In this document: in pieces, positions 1 through 10,581 of the stretch
Position numbering within the stretch: the stretch's first letter is position 1
Layout: every line of letters begins with the position of its first letter
Source of the DNA: Rhodocyclaceae bacterium
Lineage (GTDB): Bacteria > Pseudomonadota > Gammaproteobacteria > Burkholderiales > CAIKXV01
Assembly (NCBI GenBank): GCA_020248265.1
Contig: JADCHX010000011.1
Location: forward strand, 388,670-452,669
Reading direction: 5' to 3'
Length of the DNA: 64,000 nt
Translations under genes and position numbers: made by a program
The notes under the pieces: model-generated
The model's input: only the letters and a program-made list of their open reading frames with translations
What the model was told of the DNA's origin: nothing
Databases searched by the model: none

Positions 1-71
1 CGCGGGATGCCCTTTCTGTCTGGCGCGCGCTCGACGCGTCCAACCCCACAGGCACAAGACCTCACCCTTGA
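1..71 (+). CDS. folP: Dihydropteroate synthase, C-terminal end (partial)
   Basis: Reading from base 3, the frame gives a short tail beginning [10 protein letters not shown] and ends at TGA 69-71. This resembles the last helix of FolP, which makes dihydropteroate in folate synthesis and commonly precedes glmM in proteobacteria. The stop overlaps the glmM TTG start (TTGA), so the two genes look translationally coupled. Only 22 residues are visible; the call rests on that tail and on the neighbour. Confidence 0.6.
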   Translation, partial: RDALSVWRALDASNPTGTRPHP

Positions 72-1450
72 CCCGCAAGTACTTCGGCACCGACGGCGTG
101 CGCGGCCGCGTAGGCCAGCCCCCGATCACCCCTGATTTCGTGATGCGCCTGGGCAATGCCGCCGGCCGCGTGCTGGCGGGCTTCGCCGAGCAGCCCGGCG
201 AGGGCTCCACGCCCGGGCCGGGCCGCGCGCCGGCGCAGCCGGCGGTGGTCATCGGCAAGGACACGCGTGTGTCCGGTTACATGCTCGAATCCGCTCTGCA
301 GGCCGGGCTGTCTGCCGCCGGGGTCGATGTATACCTGTGTGGTCCGATGCCGACGCCCGCGGTCGCCTACCTCGCGCGCGCGCTGCGTCTGTCGGCAGGT
401 ATCGTGATCAGTGCCTCGCACAATCCGTACGAGGACAACGGCATCAAGTTTTTCTCCGGCGATGGCAACAAGCTGCCGGACGCGGTCGAGCTCGAGATAG
501 AGCGGGTGGTAGATGAACCGATGATCACGCGCGAATCCGCCAGTCTTGGCCGCGCGCGGCGGATCACCGATGCCGGCGGGCGCTACATCGAGTTCTGCAA
601 GGGCACCTTCCCGGCCGAGCGCGACCTGCGCGGGCTTCGCATCGTGGTCGATTCTGCCCATGGCGCGACCTACCATGTCGCCGGGCCGGTGTTCCACGAA
701 CTGGGCGCCGATGTGATCCCGATCGGCAACCAGCCCGACGGCTTCAATATCAACCGCAGCTTCGGGGCGACCCATCCGGCCGCGCTGCGCGACGCGGTGA
801 AGGCCAATCGCGCCCACCTCGGCATCGCGCTGGACGGCGACGGCGACCGTCTGCTGATGTGCGACCAGGACGGCACCGTCTACGACGGCGACCAGCTGCT
901 GCATGCGATCGTGGTCGATCGCCACGAGCACGGCGAGCTGGTCGGTGGCGTGGTCGGTACGCTGATGACGAACCTCGCGCTTGAGCGCGCGCTGGCGGCG
1001 CGCGGCATTCCGTTCGCGCGCGCGGCGGTCGGCGACCGCTACGTGCTCGAGCAGTTGCGCGCGCGCGGCTGGCAGGTCGGTGGCGAAAATTCCGGGCATA
1101 TCCTCTGTCTCGACCGCCATACCACCGGCGACGGCATCGTCTCGGCGCTGCAGGTGCTTGCTGCAATGCAGCGAGGGCAGCGGACCCTGGCCGAGATCGC
1201 GGGTTCGCTGGTGTTGTTCCCGCAGGTACTCATCAACGTCCGCACCGACAAGCCGGCGGCCTACCGCGACGATCCTGACGTTGTGAAGGCAGTGGCCGAT
1301 GCCGGCGAGGCGCTGGGATCGCGCGGACGCGTGCTGTTGCGGCCATCGGGGACCGAGCCGGTGGTGCGGGTGATGGTCGAGTCGGACAGGGAATCGTTGT
1401 CGCGCGGCTGCGCCGAATCGATCGCGGCGGCGATCGGCAAGGCTGGCTGA
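68..1450 (+). CDS. glmM: Phosphoglucosamine mutase GlmM
   Basis: Cytoplasmic enzyme that interconverts glucosamine-6-phosphate and glucosamine-1-phosphate on the way to UDP-GlcNAc for peptidoglycan and LPS. The protein (460 aa) has the N-terminal [10 protein letters not shown] motif, the phosphoserine loop ISASHNP (the phosphorylated serine should be Ser117, the one before HNP), the metal-binding loop LDGDGDR and the C-terminal phosphate-binding RPSGTEP. Length is normal apart from a short Pro/Gly-rich insertion near residues 42-57. TTG 68 is taken as start because the family N-terminus begins right there; it overlaps the folP stop. Confidence 0.97.
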   Translation: MTRKYFGTDGVRGRVGQPPITPDFVMRLGNAAGRVLAGFAEQPGEGSTPGPGRAPAQPAVVIGKDTRVSGYMLESALQAGLSAAGVDVYLCGPMPTPAVAYLARALRLSAGIVISASHNPYEDNGIKFFSGDGNKLPDAVELEIERVVDEPMITRESASLGRARRITDAGGRYIEFCKGTFPAERDLRGLRIVVDSAHGATYHVAGPVFHELGADVIPIGNQPDGFNINRSFGATHPAALRDAVKANRAHLGIALDGDGDRLLMCDQDGTVYDGDQLLHAIVVDRHEHGELVGGVVGTLMTNLALERALAARGIPFARAAVGDRYVLEQLRARGWQVGGENSGHILCLDRHTTGDGIVSALQVLAAMQRGQRTLAEIAGSLVLFPQVLINVRTDKPAAYRDDPDVVKAVADAGEALGSRGRVLLRPSGTEPVVRVMVESDRESLSRGCAESIAAAIGKAG

Positions 1451-1472
1451 AGCCTTCGGCGTGGGGATTTGA

Positions 1473-1506
1473 CAGTAACAGTCCTGTCATGTGGTGGCGC
1501 TAGACT
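1473..1506 (+). promoter_or_regulatory. Candidate Pho box and -10 element of pstS
   Basis: CTGTCAT at 1484-1490 is an exact match to one half of the PhoB consensus. Eleven bases upstream, CAGTAAC (1473-1479) is a weaker second half. TAGACT at 1501-1506 would serve as -10, at the distance usual for PhoB-dependent promoters, with the Pho box replacing a -35 element. Phosphate-starvation control of pstSCAB is inferred. Confidence 0.5.
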
Positions 1507-1540
1507 CGGCCGCAAACCAGACGAAGAGGAAATCGACGAC

Positions 1541-2584
1541 ATGAAACTGAGCCGCCTGCTTGCCGCCGCAACCGCCACGTTGACTTTCGTGGCAGCCTCG
1601 GCTGCGATCGCCCAGGTTACCGAGATCACCGGCGCCGGCGCGACCTTCCCTGCGCCGCTGTACGCGCGCTGGGCCGCTGATTACAACAAGGCCACCGGCG
1701 TGCGCATGAACTACCAGTCGATCGGATCCGGTGGCGGTCTGCGCCAGATCCGTGGCAAGACGGTGTTTTTCGGCGCGTCGGACGTGCCGCTCACCGATGA
1801 GGAACTGGCCAAGGACGGACTGTTCCAGTTCCCCACGGTCATCGGCGGCGTAGTGCCGATCATCAACATTGCCGGCCTGCAGGCGCGCCAGCTTCGGCTG
1901 ACCGGCGAGATCCTGGCCGACATCTATCTGGGCAAGATCACCCGCTGGAACGACCCGGTGATCGTCAAGCTCAATCCGGGTGTCAAGCTGCCGGACGCGC
2001 AGATCGCGCCGGTGCGGCGCGCCGACGGCTCCGGGACGACCTTCATCTTCACCAACTACCTGTCGAAGGTCAGCGCAGAGTGGCAGTCGAAGGTGGGCGA
2101 GGGCGCCTCGGTCAACTGGCCTACGGGCGCCGGTGGCAAGGGCAACGAGGGCGTGACCGCGTTCGTGCAGCGCCTGCCGAACTCGATCGGTTACGTCGAA
2201 TACTCGTATGCACGGCAGAACAAGCTGCCCTATGCGCTGATGGGCAATGCTGCAGGCAATTTCGTCGCTCCAGATGATCTGACGTTTGCCGCTGCGGCCG
2301 CAGGTGCCGACTGGTCGAAATCGTTCTACCAGATCCTGACCAACCAGCGTGGCAAGGATGCCTGGCCGATTACCGGCGCGACGTTCATCATGATGCATCG
2401 CGTCCAGGAACGTCCCGAGAATGCGACGGCAGTAGTTCGCTTCTTCGACTGGGCATACGAGAATGGCAGCAAGACGGCTCTCGAACTCGACTACGTGCCG
2501 ATGCCGCCGAGCGTCGTGAAGTCGGTACGGGCTCTCTGGAGCGAGATGCGCGATACGAACGGCAAGCCGGTACCGACGAAGTAG
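1541..2584 (+). CDS. pstS: Phosphate ABC transporter, periplasmic phosphate-binding protein PstS
   Basis: Binds phosphate in the periplasm and delivers it to PstCA. From ATG 1541 the protein is 347 aa with a Sec signal peptide ending SAAIAQ, followed by the phosphate-site motif GAGATFPAPLY, SIGSGGG and the RRADGSGTT loop that contacts phosphate in this family. An earlier in-frame codon at 1469 would add 24 charged residues before the signal peptide and lie inside the promoter, so ATG 1541, preceded by the purine-rich GAAGAGGAA, is preferred. First gene of pstSCAB. Confidence 0.96.
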   Translation: MKLSRLLAAATATLTFVAASAAIAQVTEITGAGATFPAPLYARWAADYNKATGVRMNYQSIGSGGGLRQIRGKTVFFGASDVPLTDEELAKDGLFQFPTVIGGVVPIINIAGLQARQLRLTGEILADIYLGKITRWNDPVIVKLNPGVKLPDAQIAPVRRADGSGTTFIFTNYLSKVSAEWQSKVGEGASVNWPTGAGGKGNEGVTAFVQRLPNSIGYVEYSYARQNKLPYALMGNAAGNFVAPDDLTFAAAAAGADWSKSFYQILTNQRGKDAWPITGATFIMMHRVQERPENATAVVRFFDWAYENGSKTALELDYVPMPPSVVKSVRALWSEMRDTNGKPVPTK

Positions 2585-2659
2585 CGGCGGTTTCCTGTCC
2601 CTTGGACGGGCCGGTGGAAGAACCGGTCCCGTTCCTTCGTCCGAAGCCGGGAGAATGTG

Positions 2660-3673
2660 ATGGCGGCGATCCTGCCCGTAAGTGCAACTGACCAGACTGC
2701 AGAGCCGCGCCCCCCGGCACCAACAGCAATTCGTCGTGACGACCGGCTTGGCGACCAGGTCTTCGCCGTCCTGACGACCGGTGCCGCGCTGATTACCCTC
2801 GGGCTTCTGCTCGGAATCCTTCTTTCCCTGGTCGCGGGCGCGATCCCGTCCATGCGCGAATTCGGCCTGTCCTTCCTCTGGACAGCTGAATGGGACCCGG
2901 TGAAGGAGCGTTTCGGCGGGCTGGTGATGATCTACGGCACGCTGGTGACGTCGCTCATTGCGCTGCTGATCGCGGTGCCTGTCAGCTTCGGCATTGCGAT
3001 CTTTCTGACAGAGCTGTCGCCGGGCTGGTTGCGGCGTCCGCTCGGCACGGCCATCGAGTTGCTGGCGGCCATTCCGTCCATCGTCTACGGCATGTGGGGC
3101 CTGCTGGTGTTCGCGCCCATCTTCTCCGATTACGTGCAGATTCCCCTGCAGAAGGCTTTCGGCGACGTGCCCGGGCTCGGCGCATTGTTCCAGGGCCCGC
3201 CGGTAGGTATCGGCATCCTGTGCGCGTCCGTGATCCTGGCGATCATGATCATCCCGTTCATCGCCTCGGTGATGCGCGACGTGTTCGAGGTGACGCCGCC
3301 GATGCTGAAGGAGTCCGCGTATGGCCTTGGCGCGACAACCTGGGAAGTCGTCTGGCGCATCGTGCTGCCGTACACCAAGGCTGGCGTGATCGGCGGCATC
3401 ATGCTCGGCCTCGGCCGCGCCCTGGGCGAGACGATGGCGATCACCTTCGTGATCGGTAACGTGAACCAGCTGAACAGTGTGTCGCTTTTCGATGCCGCGA
3501 ACAGCATCACCTCGGCGCTCGCGAACGAGTTTTCCGAGGCCAATCCAGGCAGCCTGCACGAGGCGTCGCTGATCCAGCTCGGGCTGATCCTGTTCCTGAT
3601 CACGTTCGTCGTTCTCACCTCATCCAAGGTGCTGCTCGCCCGCCTGGAACGTGCCGAAGGGGGGCGTTCATGA
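2660..3673 (+). CDS. pstC: Phosphate ABC transporter permease PstC
   Basis: Inner-membrane permease half of the Pst importer, about 337 aa, with six or so hydrophobic segments and the EAA-type cytoplasmic loop near [17 protein letters not shown] that contacts the PstB ATPase. ATG 2660 (or GTG 2657 just before it) follows a GGGAG ribosome site. Its stop overlaps the start of pstA (ATGA), indicating translational coupling. Confidence 0.95.
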   Translation: MAAILPVSATDQTAEPRPPAPTAIRRDDRLGDQVFAVLTTGAALITLGLLLGILLSLVAGAIPSMREFGLSFLWTAEWDPVKERFGGLVMIYGTLVTSLIALLIAVPVSFGIAIFLTELSPGWLRRPLGTAIELLAAIPSIVYGMWGLLVFAPIFSDYVQIPLQKAFGDVPGLGALFQGPPVGIGILCASVILAIMIIPFIASVMRDVFEVTPPMLKESAYGLGATTWEVVWRIVLPYTKAGVIGGIMLGLGRALGETMAITFVIGNVNQLNSVSLFDAANSITSALANEFSEANPGSLHEASLIQLGLILFLITFVVLTSSKVLLARLERAEGGRS

Positions 3674-4536
3674 GCGCGCTGGCGGCAAACGCGCAGCGGC
3701 TGGCAGCGCATCGCCGCCGCAAGCTGGTGAACATCATCGCCCTGAGCCTGTCGCTGACCGCGATGGCGTTCGGGCTGGTGTGGCTGATCTGGATCCTGGC
3801 CGACACCGTGGTCCGCGGCATCGGCGGCCTCTCGATTGCCATCTTCACCGAGATGACACCGGCGCCCAACGTCGAGGGGGGCGGCCTGGCGAACGCCATC
3901 TACGGTTCGCTGGTGATCGTGGGCCTGGCCACGCTTATCGGCACGCCGATCGGCGTGCTGGCGGGGGTGTATCTGGGCGAATACGGCCAGCGCACGTTGC
4001 TCGGCAACGTGACGCGCTTTGTCAACGACATCCTGCTGTCGGCCCCGTCGATCGTGATCGGTCTGTTCATCTACGCCGTGATCGTGGCGAAGACGCGCAC
4101 CTTTTCCGGTTTCGCCGGCGTGCTCGCGCTGGCGCTTATCGTCATACCGGTCGTGGTGCGCACGACGGAGAACATGCTGCAGCTGATCCCGAATCAGCTG
4201 CGCGAGGCGGCGTACGCGCTCGGCGCGCCGAAGTGGCGGGTGATCACGCTGGTCACGCTCAAGGCCGCGCGCGCCGGCGTGGTGACCGGCGTGCTGCTGG
4301 CGATCGCCCGCATCTCCGGCGAGACCGCGCCGCTGCTGTTCACCGCCCTGTCCAACCAGTTCTGGAGCATGGACCTCTCCGAGCCCATGGCCAACCTGCC
4401 GGTGACCATCTTCAAGTTCGCGCTAAGCCCGTTCGAGAACTGGCAGAAGATGGCGTGGACCGGCGTCTTCCTGATCACCCTTGGTGTACTCGCGCTGAAT
4501 ATCATCGCGCGCGTCATGTTCCGCAAGAAGGACTGA
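3670..4536 (+). CDS. pstA: Phosphate ABC transporter permease PstA
   Basis: Second permease of the Pst phosphate importer (288 aa), forming the membrane channel with PstC. The EAA loop appears as [21 protein letters not shown]. The start overlaps the pstC stop, and pstB begins three bases after its own stop, so the permeases and the ATPase form one transcript. Confidence 0.95.
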   Translation: MSALAANAQRLAAHRRRKLVNIIALSLSLTAMAFGLVWLIWILADTVVRGIGGLSIAIFTEMTPAPNVEGGGLANAIYGSLVIVGLATLIGTPIGVLAGVYLGEYGQRTLLGNVTRFVNDILLSAPSIVIGLFIYAVIVAKTRTFSGFAGVLALALIVIPVVVRTTENMLQLIPNQLREAAYALGAPKWRVITLVTLKAARAGVVTGVLLAIARISGETAPLLFTALSNQFWSMDLSEPMANLPVTIFKFALSPFENWQKMAWTGVFLITLGVLALNIIARVMFRKKD

Positions 4537-4539
4537 ACC

Positions 4540-5358
4540 GTGCTCAATGCAGAACTCCAGAAGCCGACCGACGCGCCGCAGGTGCAGGTCCCCGCTTCGG
4601 TCGAGCAGACCAAGATACTGGTCGACAACCTCAACTTCTACTACGGCAAGTTCCATGCGCTGAAGAACATCAACCTGACGATCCCGGAGAAGCGCGTCAC
4701 CGCCTTCATCGGTCCGTCCGGCTGCGGCAAGTCGACGCTCCTGCGCGTGCTCAACCGCATGTTCGAACTGTACCCCGAGCAGCGTGCGGAAGGTCGGGTG
4801 CTGCTCGACGGTGAGGACATCCTTTCGACCAAGGACGATGTCTCGCTGATCCGTGCCCGGGTCGGCATGGTGTTCCAGAAGCCGACGCCCTTTCCGATGA
4901 CGATCTACGAGAACATCGCGTTCGGCGTGCGTCTTTTCGAGAAGATGTCCAGGTCAGACATGGACGAGCGGGTCGAGTGGGCGTTGAACCAGGCGGCGCT
5001 CTGGAAAGAGGTCAAGGACAAGCTGCACCAGAGCGGCACCAGCCTGTCCGGCGGCCAGCAGCAACGACTGTGCATTGCGCGCGGCATTGCGATCAAGCCG
5101 GAAGTGTTGCTGCTCGACGAGCCCTGCTCGGCACTGGACCCGATCTCCACCGCGAAGATCGAGGAACTGATCAACGAACTCAAGCGTGACTATACGGTCG
5201 TCATCGTCACCCACAACATGCAGCAGGCCGCGCGGGTGTCCGACTACACCGCCTACATGTACCTCGGCGAGCTGATCGAGGTCGGCGTCACCGAGTCGAT
5301 CTTCATCAAGCCGACCAGCAAGCAGACCGAGGATTACATCACCGGGCGCTTCGGCTGA
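4540..5358 (+). CDS. pstB: Phosphate ABC transporter ATPase PstB
   Basis: ATPase that powers phosphate import. It has Walker [10 protein letters not shown], the ABC signature LSGGQQQR, Walker [14 protein letters not shown] and the H-loop VTHNMQQA. The N-terminus carries an extra 20-25 residues before the ABC core. The GTG at 4540 is the only start that fits the short gap after pstA. In many bacteria phoU follows pstB; here tpiA follows, so a phoU copy must lie elsewhere or be absent. Confidence 0.97.
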   Translation: MLNAELQKPTDAPQVQVPASVEQTKILVDNLNFYYGKFHALKNINLTIPEKRVTAFIGPSGCGKSTLLRVLNRMFELYPEQRAEGRVLLDGEDILSTKDDVSLIRARVGMVFQKPTPFPMTIYENIAFGVRLFEKMSRSDMDERVEWALNQAALWKEVKDKLHQSGTSLSGGQQQRLCIARGIAIKPEVLLLDEPCSALDPISTAKIEELINELKRDYTVVIVTHNMQQAARVSDYTAYMYLGELIEVGVTESIFIKPTSKQTEDYITGRFG

Positions 5359-5411
5359 CGTCGCCGGGACGACGGCGCGGCTGCCGCAGTCGTAGTCGTA
5401 GTCGTCGAAGT

Positions 5412-5441
5412 TTGACCGGCCTGCGTCTCGGCCGGTACAAT
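5412..5441 (+). promoter_or_regulatory. Candidate sigma-70 promoter of tpiA-secG
   Basis: TTGACC (5412-5417) and TACAAT (5436-5441) are separated by 18 bases, close to the housekeeping consensus. It sits in the gap between pstB and tpiA, separating the two units. The spacer also contains an ACCGGCC/GGCCGGT inverted repeat without a T-run, which could help end pst transcripts. A short TCGTAG repetition lies just upstream (about 5389-5406). Confidence 0.55.
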
Positions 5442-5514
5442 CCCGCGGTTCTACTTCAGATAAAAGCGGGATGCGTGCCGGCGATATGAGCACCAGGCGT
5501 TGGGGGACGATGCG

Positions 5515-6270
5515 TTGAGGACGAGGCGCGTCGTGGGCAACTGGAAGATGAACGGCACACTGGCGGGAAACGCGGTGCTGCTGGGCGACTGCGCGTCGGC
5601 GTTCCCGGCAGCGGCAGCTGGCGCCACGGCGGCCCTCGAGGTGGCGGTCTGCGTGCCGTTTCCCTATCTTGCCCAGGCGCGAGACCGCCTGTCCGGGAGT
5701 GCGGTGCGCTGGGGTGCGCAGGATGTCAGTGTCCACCCATCGGGTGCGCATACTGGCGAAGTGTCGGCGGCGATGATCGCCGACTTCGGCGGATCGTTCG
5801 TGATCGTTGGCCACTCCGAGCGGCGGGCGCATCATTCCGAGACCAGCGCGCAGGTCGCCGGGAAGGCCGCCGCGGCCCTCGCCGTCGGCCTGACGCCGAT
5901 CATCTGCCTGGGCGAGACGCTCGAGGAACGCGAGACCGACATGACCGAGGTCGTGATCTCCGGCCAGTTGTCGGTCTGTATCGAAGTGCTTGGCCACGAC
6001 CATGTCGCGCAATGCGTGATCGCCTACGAACCGGTGTGGGCGATCGGCACCGGCCGCAATGCAACGCCCGACCAGGTTCAATCCGTCCATGCCTTCCTGC
6101 GCAGACGGCTCGGCCCGGCCGGTGCCTCGGTGTCTCTGCTGTACGGCGGCAGCGTCAAGGCTTCGAATGCCGCCGAACTCTTCGCGATGCCCGACGTCGA
6201 TGGCGGCCTCATCGGCGGTGCCTCGTTGAAGATGGCCGATTTCGAGCCCATCTGCCGCGCCTGCGCCTGA
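5515..6270 (+). CDS. tpiA: Triose-phosphate isomerase
   Basis: Glycolysis/gluconeogenesis enzyme interconverting dihydroxyacetone phosphate and glyceraldehyde-3-phosphate in the cytoplasm. Catalytic features are visible: Lys in VGNWKMNG, the His in VGHSERR, the Glu in AYEPVWAIGTG and the phosphate-binding LYGGSVK. TTG 5515 gives the usual family N-terminus directly before VGNWKMNG and has GGGGGA eight bases upstream; TTG 5500 in the same frame would add five residues. ATGs further upstream are in a frame that closes at 5518. About 251 aa, normal length. Confidence 0.95.
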   Translation: MRTRRVVGNWKMNGTLAGNAVLLGDCASAFPAAAAGATAALEVAVCVPFPYLAQARDRLSGSAVRWGAQDVSVHPSGAHTGEVSAAMIADFGGSFVIVGHSERRAHHSETSAQVAGKAAAALAVGLTPIICLGETLEERETDMTEVVISGQLSVCIEVLGHDHVAQCVIAYEPVWAIGTGRNATPDQVQSVHAFLRRRLGPAGASVSLLYGGSVKASNAAELFAMPDVDGGLIGGASLKMADFEPICRACA

Positions 6271-6322
6271 CCCTCGCCGGCTACCCTCGGCCTGCACTGC
6301 CGGAACCACAGGAATCCACCAG

Positions 6323-6727
6323 ATGCTCCAGAATTTCATCCTCCTCTTTCACGTGCTTGCCGCCGGCGCGATCGTCGTCTTCGTGCTGCTTCAGCAGGGC
6401 AAGGGCGCCGACATGGGCGCGGCATTCGGCAGCGGCTCGGCCGGCAGCCTGTTCGGTTCCAGCGGATCGGCCAACTTCATGAGCCGGATGACCGCGATCA
6501 TGGCCACGGTATTCTTCATCACGAGCCTTGTGCTGACCTATGTCGCGGCCAACACCGGTGCCTCTCGCGGTCTGATGGAGCGGGTGCCGGCGGCTCCGGC
6601 CACGCCGGCCTCGCAGATCCCGGTGCCGGGTGCCCCGGCTGCTGGTGCGCCCGCGGTACCGGTGCCTTCCGTTCCTGCCGAAGCCGTAAAGGGCGGAGCA
6701 TCGAAGGCGCAAGATATTCCGAAGTAA
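6323..6727 (+). CDS. secG: Preprotein translocase subunit SecG
   Basis: Small inner-membrane partner of SecYE that assists Sec export. It has two hydrophobic segments (about residues 3-22 and 54-74) joined by the Gly/Ser-rich loop GKGADMGAAFGSGSAGSLFG typical of SecG, followed by a Pro/Ala-rich tail to 134 aa. It follows tpiA and precedes tRNA-Leu and nuo, a conserved betaproteobacterial order. Confidence 0.93.
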   Translation: MLQNFILLFHVLAAGAIVVFVLLQQGKGADMGAAFGSGSAGSLFGSSGSANFMSRMTAIMATVFFITSLVLTYVAANTGASRGLMERVPAAPATPASQIPVPGAPAAGAPAVPVPSVPAEAVKGGASKAQDIPK

Positions 6728-6791
6728 AACGCAGGACGGATGAACCCGGAAGGACGAAAGTAGGCGACAATACGGGGGTCGCAGGCAGTTT

Positions 6792-6876
6792 GCCCACGTG
6801 GTGGAATTGGTAGACACGCTGTCTTGAGGGGGCAGTGGCGAAAGCCGTATCAGTTCGAGTCTGATCGTGGGCACCA
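6792..6876 (+). tRNA. tRNA-Leu (anticodon GAG)
   Basis: An 85-base class II tRNA. The acceptor stem pairs GCCCACG at 6792-6798 with CGTGGGC near the 3' end, and CCA is encoded at 6874-6876. The D-loop carries TGGTAGACAC, the anticodon stem is CTGTC/GGCAG with loop TTGAGGG (anticodon GAG at 6826-6828), the long variable arm follows, and the T-arm has GTTCGAGTC. It resembles other bacterial tRNA-Leu(GAG) genes and sits between secG and nuoA. Confidence 0.95.
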
Positions 6877-7156
6877 GCAGTTCCGGGTTCCGTGCAGTGC
6901 ATGGGTCCGGCGAAAGTGATGGATCGGCAGCATGGCAAGGCGCAAAGCGGTCCCTCGCGCCGCGCCTGATGCCTCCAGACGCGTGATTGCAGCGCACGCC
7001 ACTCGTTCGGGTCGTGATGTTCCGGACGAGCGCAGCGGCTGCGTTATCGTGGCCCTCGCACGGTCCGGCCGACCTCCGGCAGGCCGGCCGACGCGCGAGG
7101 GTGTACCGGGTAAGCCGGGGGGCCAAAGATGTGCATAGTCGACGGTTGAGCTAGCT

Positions 7157-7525
7157 GTGCTGGAAAGTTACCTGCCCATTCTGTTGTTCATCGGCGTCGG
7201 GCTCGCTTTCGGGCTCGTGCTTCCGTTGGTCGGCTGGATCGCCAGTTCCGCGACCGGCGCCAACAGGCCCGATCCCGAGAAACTGTCGCCCTACGAGTGC
7301 GGTTTCGAGGCGTTCGAGGATGCGCGCATGAAGTTCGACGTGCGCTACTACCTCGTCGCCATCCTGTTCATCCTGTTCGACCTCGAGATCGCCTTCCTGT
7401 TTCCGTGGGCGGTGGTGCTGGAAGACATCGGGTGGTTCGGGCTCGGTGCGATGTTCATCTTCCTGATGGTGCTGGTGGTGGGCTTCGTCTACGAATGGAA
7501 GAAGGGTGCGCTGGAATGGGAATGA
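7157..7525 (+). CDS. nuoA: NADH-quinone oxidoreductase subunit A
   Basis: Membrane subunit of respiratory complex I, 122 aa with three transmembrane helices and the conserved YECGFE and [19 protein letters not shown] segments. GTG 7157 gives the usual N-terminus. The 280 bases between the tRNA and this gene contain no convincing gene. First of 14 contiguous nuo genes. Confidence 0.96.
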   Translation: MLESYLPILLFIGVGLAFGLVLPLVGWIASSATGANRPDPEKLSPYECGFEAFEDARMKFDVRYYLVAILFILFDLEIAFLFPWAVVLEDIGWFGLGAMFIFLMVLVVGFVYEWKKGALEWE

Positions 7526-7550
7526 CCGGCGGCATCGAAAGGAGCAGCCG

Positions 7551-8075
7551 ATGAGCGATCTCGCCATGCCCGCTGCAGGTGTGCAGTCGGGTGCGCCCGC
7601 GCCGGTATTCCCGGGCGCCGACCGTGGCTTCGTGACCACCTCGGCCGACAAACTGATCAACTGGACACGCACCGGATCGCTCTGGCCGATGACCTTCGGT
7701 CTTGCCTGCTGCGCGGTCGAGATGATGCATGCGGGCGCGGCGCGCTACGACATGGACCGCTTCGGCGTGATCTTCCGCCCGAGCCCGCGCCAGTCCGACG
7801 TGATGATCGTCGCCGGCACGCTGTGCAACAAGATGGCTCCGGCCCTGCGCAAGGTCTATGACCAGATGGCCGAGCCGCGCTGGGTGATTTCCATGGGCTC
7901 ATGCGCGAACGGCGGCGGCTACTACCACTATTCGTATTCCGTGGTGCGCGGCTGCGACCGTATCGTCCCGGTGGACATATACGTCCCAGGCTGTCCGCCG
8001 ACCGCCGAGGCGCTGCTCTACGGGATCATCCAGTTGCAGAACAAGATCAAGCGGCAGAGCACGATCGCACGATGA
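7551..8075 (+). CDS. nuoB: NADH-quinone oxidoreductase subunit B
   Basis: Peripheral-arm subunit that holds iron-sulfur cluster N2, the last electron carrier before quinone. Cluster ligands are visible in [16 protein letters not shown] and [12 protein letters not shown] 7551 is chosen because AAAGGAG lies just upstream; 174 aa, with a slightly long N-terminal extension of low-complexity residues. The stop overlaps the nuoC start. Confidence 0.96.
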   Translation: MSDLAMPAAGVQSGAPAPVFPGADRGFVTTSADKLINWTRTGSLWPMTFGLACCAVEMMHAGAARYDMDRFGVIFRPSPRQSDVMIVAGTLCNKMAPALRKVYDQMAEPRWVISMGSCANGGGYYHYSYSVVRGCDRIVPVDIYVPGCPPTAEALLYGIIQLQNKIKRQSTIAR

Positions 8076-8686
8076 GCCTTCCTCCCGATCAACTTCAGTC
8101 GAGGGTGCAGACCGCGCTCGGTGATGCGGCAGCGAACGTCGAGTTCGCGTGCGACGAACTGACGGTGACGGTGGCGCCGGCCAGGCTCATCGAGGCGATG
8201 ACCCGGCTTCGCGACGAGGCCGGGCTGCGCTTCGCGCAACTCGTCGACCTCTGTGGTGTCGACTGGTCGGGCTACGGCGACGGTGCCTGGGATGGTGCAC
8301 GCTACTCGGCGGTCTATCACCTGCTCTCCCTCGAACACAATGCCCGGCTGCGTGTACGCGCCTTCGCGACCGACGACGACTTCCCGGTGCTGCCTTCGGT
8401 GACCGGCGTCTGGGCCGGCGCGAACTGGTACGAGCGCGAGGCCTTCGACCTGTTCGGCATCGTGTTCGAAGGCCACCCCGACCTGCGCCGTATCCTCACC
8501 GACTACGGCTTCGTCGGACATCCGTTCCGCAAGGATTTCCCGGTCTCGGGGTACGTCGAGATGCGCTACGACCCGGACCAGCGGCGGGTGATCTACCAGC
8601 CGGTCAGCATCGAACCCCGCGAGGTCGTGCCCCGCGTGATCCGCGAAGACAACTACGCCGACAGCGAAGGCTTCCGCAAGGGCTGA
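8072..8686 (+). CDS. nuoC: NADH-quinone oxidoreductase subunit C (30 kDa)
   Basis: Hydrophilic complex I subunit of 204 aa. The family signature runs from [12 protein letters not shown] through [20 protein letters not shown]. The ATG at 8072 overlaps the nuoB stop (ATGA). The open frame upstream of 8072 belongs to the nuoB shadow frame. Confidence 0.96.
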   Translation: MSLPPDQLQSRVQTALGDAAANVEFACDELTVTVAPARLIEAMTRLRDEAGLRFAQLVDLCGVDWSGYGDGAWDGARYSAVYHLLSLEHNARLRVRAFATDDDFPVLPSVTGVWAGANWYEREAFDLFGIVFEGHPDLRRILTDYGFVGHPFRKDFPVSGYVEMRYDPDQRRVIYQPVSIEPREVVPRVIREDNYADSEGFRKG

Positions 8687-8694
8687 GCAAGCGT

Positions 8695-9948
8695 ATGGCC
8701 GAAATCAAGAACTACACGATGAACTTCGGGCCGCAGCATCCGGCGGCCCACGGCGTCCTGCGCCTCGTCCTCGAGCTCGATGGCGAGGTGATCGAGCGCG
8801 CCGACCCGCACATCGGACTGCTGCACCGGGCCACCGAGAAGCTGGCCGAGACACGCACGTTCCTGCAGTCGGTGCCGTACATGGACCGTCTCGATTACGT
8901 GTCGATGATGTGCAACGAGCACGCGTACGTGATGGCGATCGAGAAGCTCACGGGCGTGGCGCCACCGATCCGCGCGCAGTACATCCGCGTGATGTTCGAC
9001 GAGATCACGCGCACGCTGAACCACCTGCTCTGGCTGGGCGCGCACGGGCTCGACATCGGCGCGATGACCGTCTTCCTGTACTGTTTCCGCGAGCGCGAAG
9101 ACCTGATGGACTGCTACGAGGCGGTTTCGGGCGCGCGCATGCACGCGGCGTACTACCGGCCGGGGGGCGTGTACCGCGACCTTCCCGGGCGCATGCCGCA
9201 GTATGACCCGTCGCCGCTGCGCAGCGAGTCCGACCTCAGGCGGCTGAACGAGCATCGCCAGGGTTCCCTGCTCGACTTCATCGAGGCATTCACCGAGCGA
9301 TTCCCGGGCTGTGTCGACGAGTACGAGACGCTGCTCACCGACAACCGCATCTGGAAGCAGCGCACCGTCGGCATCGGCGTGGTGTCGCCCGAGCGCGCGC
9401 TCCAGCTCGGATTCAGCGGTCCGATGCTGCGCGGCTCCGGCATCGAATGGGACCTGCGCAAGAAGCAGCCGTACGAAGTCTATGATCAGCTCGACTTCGA
9501 CATCCCGGTGGGCACCAACGGCGACTGCTACGACCGCTACCTCGTCCGCATCGAGGAGATGCGCCAGTCGAACCGCATCATCCGGCAGTGCGTCGACTGG
9601 CTGCGCAAGCACCCGGGCCCGGTGATCAGCGACAGTCACAAGGTCGCCGCGCCGCACCGGGTCGACATGAAGATGAACATGGAAGAGCTGATCCACCACT
9701 TCAAGCTGTTCACCGAAGGCATGCATGTGCCGGCCGGCGAGGCCTACGCGGCGGTCGAGCATCCTAAGGGCGAATTCGGCATCTACCTGGTGTCCGACGG
9801 GGCGAACAAGCCCTACCGCCTGAAGATACGCGCGCCGGGCTTCCCGCACCTGGCGGCGATCGACGAGATGGCCCGCGGCCACATGATCGCGGACGTGGTC
9901 GCGATCATCGGCACCCAGGACATCGTGTTCGGCGAAATTGATCGATGA
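8695..9948 (+). CDS. nuoD: NADH-quinone oxidoreductase subunit D (49 kDa)
   Basis: Lines the quinone pocket together with NuoB. The 417-aa protein starts [20 protein letters not shown], the diagnostic N-terminus, and contains [11 protein letters not shown] and [13 protein letters not shown] 8695 is eight bases after the nuoC stop. The open frame continuing upstream is not coding. Confidence 0.97.
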   Translation: MAEIKNYTMNFGPQHPAAHGVLRLVLELDGEVIERADPHIGLLHRATEKLAETRTFLQSVPYMDRLDYVSMMCNEHAYVMAIEKLTGVAPPIRAQYIRVMFDEITRTLNHLLWLGAHGLDIGAMTVFLYCFREREDLMDCYEAVSGARMHAAYYRPGGVYRDLPGRMPQYDPSPLRSESDLRRLNEHRQGSLLDFIEAFTERFPGCVDEYETLLTDNRIWKQRTVGIGVVSPERALQLGFSGPMLRGSGIEWDLRKKQPYEVYDQLDFDIPVGTNGDCYDRYLVRIEEMRQSNRIIRQCVDWLRKHPGPVISDSHKVAAPHRVDMKMNMEELIHHFKLFTEGMHVPAGEAYAAVEHPKGEFGIYLVSDGANKPYRLKIRAPGFPHLAAIDEMARGHMIADVVAIIGTQDIVFGEIDR

Positions 9949-9993
9949 GCGACCGGTGAGCAACCCGATGACCGATGGATTGACCCCCGCGCG

Positions 9994-10581
9994 ATGAACG
10001 CACCCGTGCCAGCGGCCGAAGGCGGCCGCACCTCCGCCAGTCCCGACGGTGAGGCCGTGCTGTCGGCCGGCGCGATCTTGCGCATCGATCGCGCGATTGC
10101 CAAGTACCCGGCGGACCAGCGCCAGTCCGCGGTGATGGCCGCGCTGGCGATCGCCCAGGAAGAAAACGGCTGGCTGTCCACGGCCGTGATGGATGCCGTC
10201 GCCCGGCATATCGGCATGCCGGCAGTGGCGGTGTATGAAGTCGCGACGTTCTACACCATGTACGACCTGGCGCCGGTCGGTCGCAACAAGCTCACGCTGT
10301 GCACGAACCTGCCCTGCCAGCTGCAGGGCGCGGGTGCCGCGGCCGAACACCTGAAGGCGACGCTCGGCATCGGCTTCGGCGAGACCACCGCCGACGGCTG
10401 CTTCACGCTAAAGGAGGGCGAGTGCATGGGCGCCTGCGGCGATGCTCCGGTGATGATGCGCAACAACCGTGCAATGCTCTCCTGGATGACGCCCGAACGC
10501 ATCGATGCACTGGTCGAACAGCTGCGCGCCGAGCACCGCGCGGGCGCAGCCGGTGCCACGCCGAAGGAGGGCGGCCGATGA
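9994..10581 (+). CDS. nuoE: NADH-quinone oxidoreductase subunit E (24 kDa)
   Basis: Binds a [2Fe-2S] cluster (N1a) in the NADH-oxidising module. Ligands appear as CTNLPC and CMGAC (C-x4-C and C-x3-C). At 195 aa it has an Ala/Gly-rich N-terminal lead and a short C-terminal tail beyond the usual core. Its stop overlaps the nuoF start. Confidence 0.95.
   Translation: MNAPVPAAEGGRTSASPDGEAVLSAGAILRIDRAIAKYPADQRQSAVMAALAIAQEENGWLSTAVMDAVARHIGMPAVAVYEVATFYTMYDLAPVGRNKLTLCTNLPCQLQGAGAAAEHLKATLGIGFGETTADGCFTLKEGECMGACGDAPVMMRNNRAMLSWMTPERIDALVEQLRAEHRAGAAGATPKEGGR

Noticed and set aside
5385-5406. Short GTCGTA tandem repeat after pstB
   Set aside because: Only about three imperfect units; too short to be a CRISPR or a meaningful satellite.
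7060-7090. CCGGCC/GGCCGG inverted repeat upstream of nuoA as terminator
   Set aside because: Six-pair stem with an 11-base loop and no T-run; common by chance at this GC content.
6932-7138. Small open frame between tRNA-Leu and nuoA
   Set aside because: 68 residues, basic and Pro-rich, no ribosome site and no recognisable domain; likely chance in GC-rich DNA.
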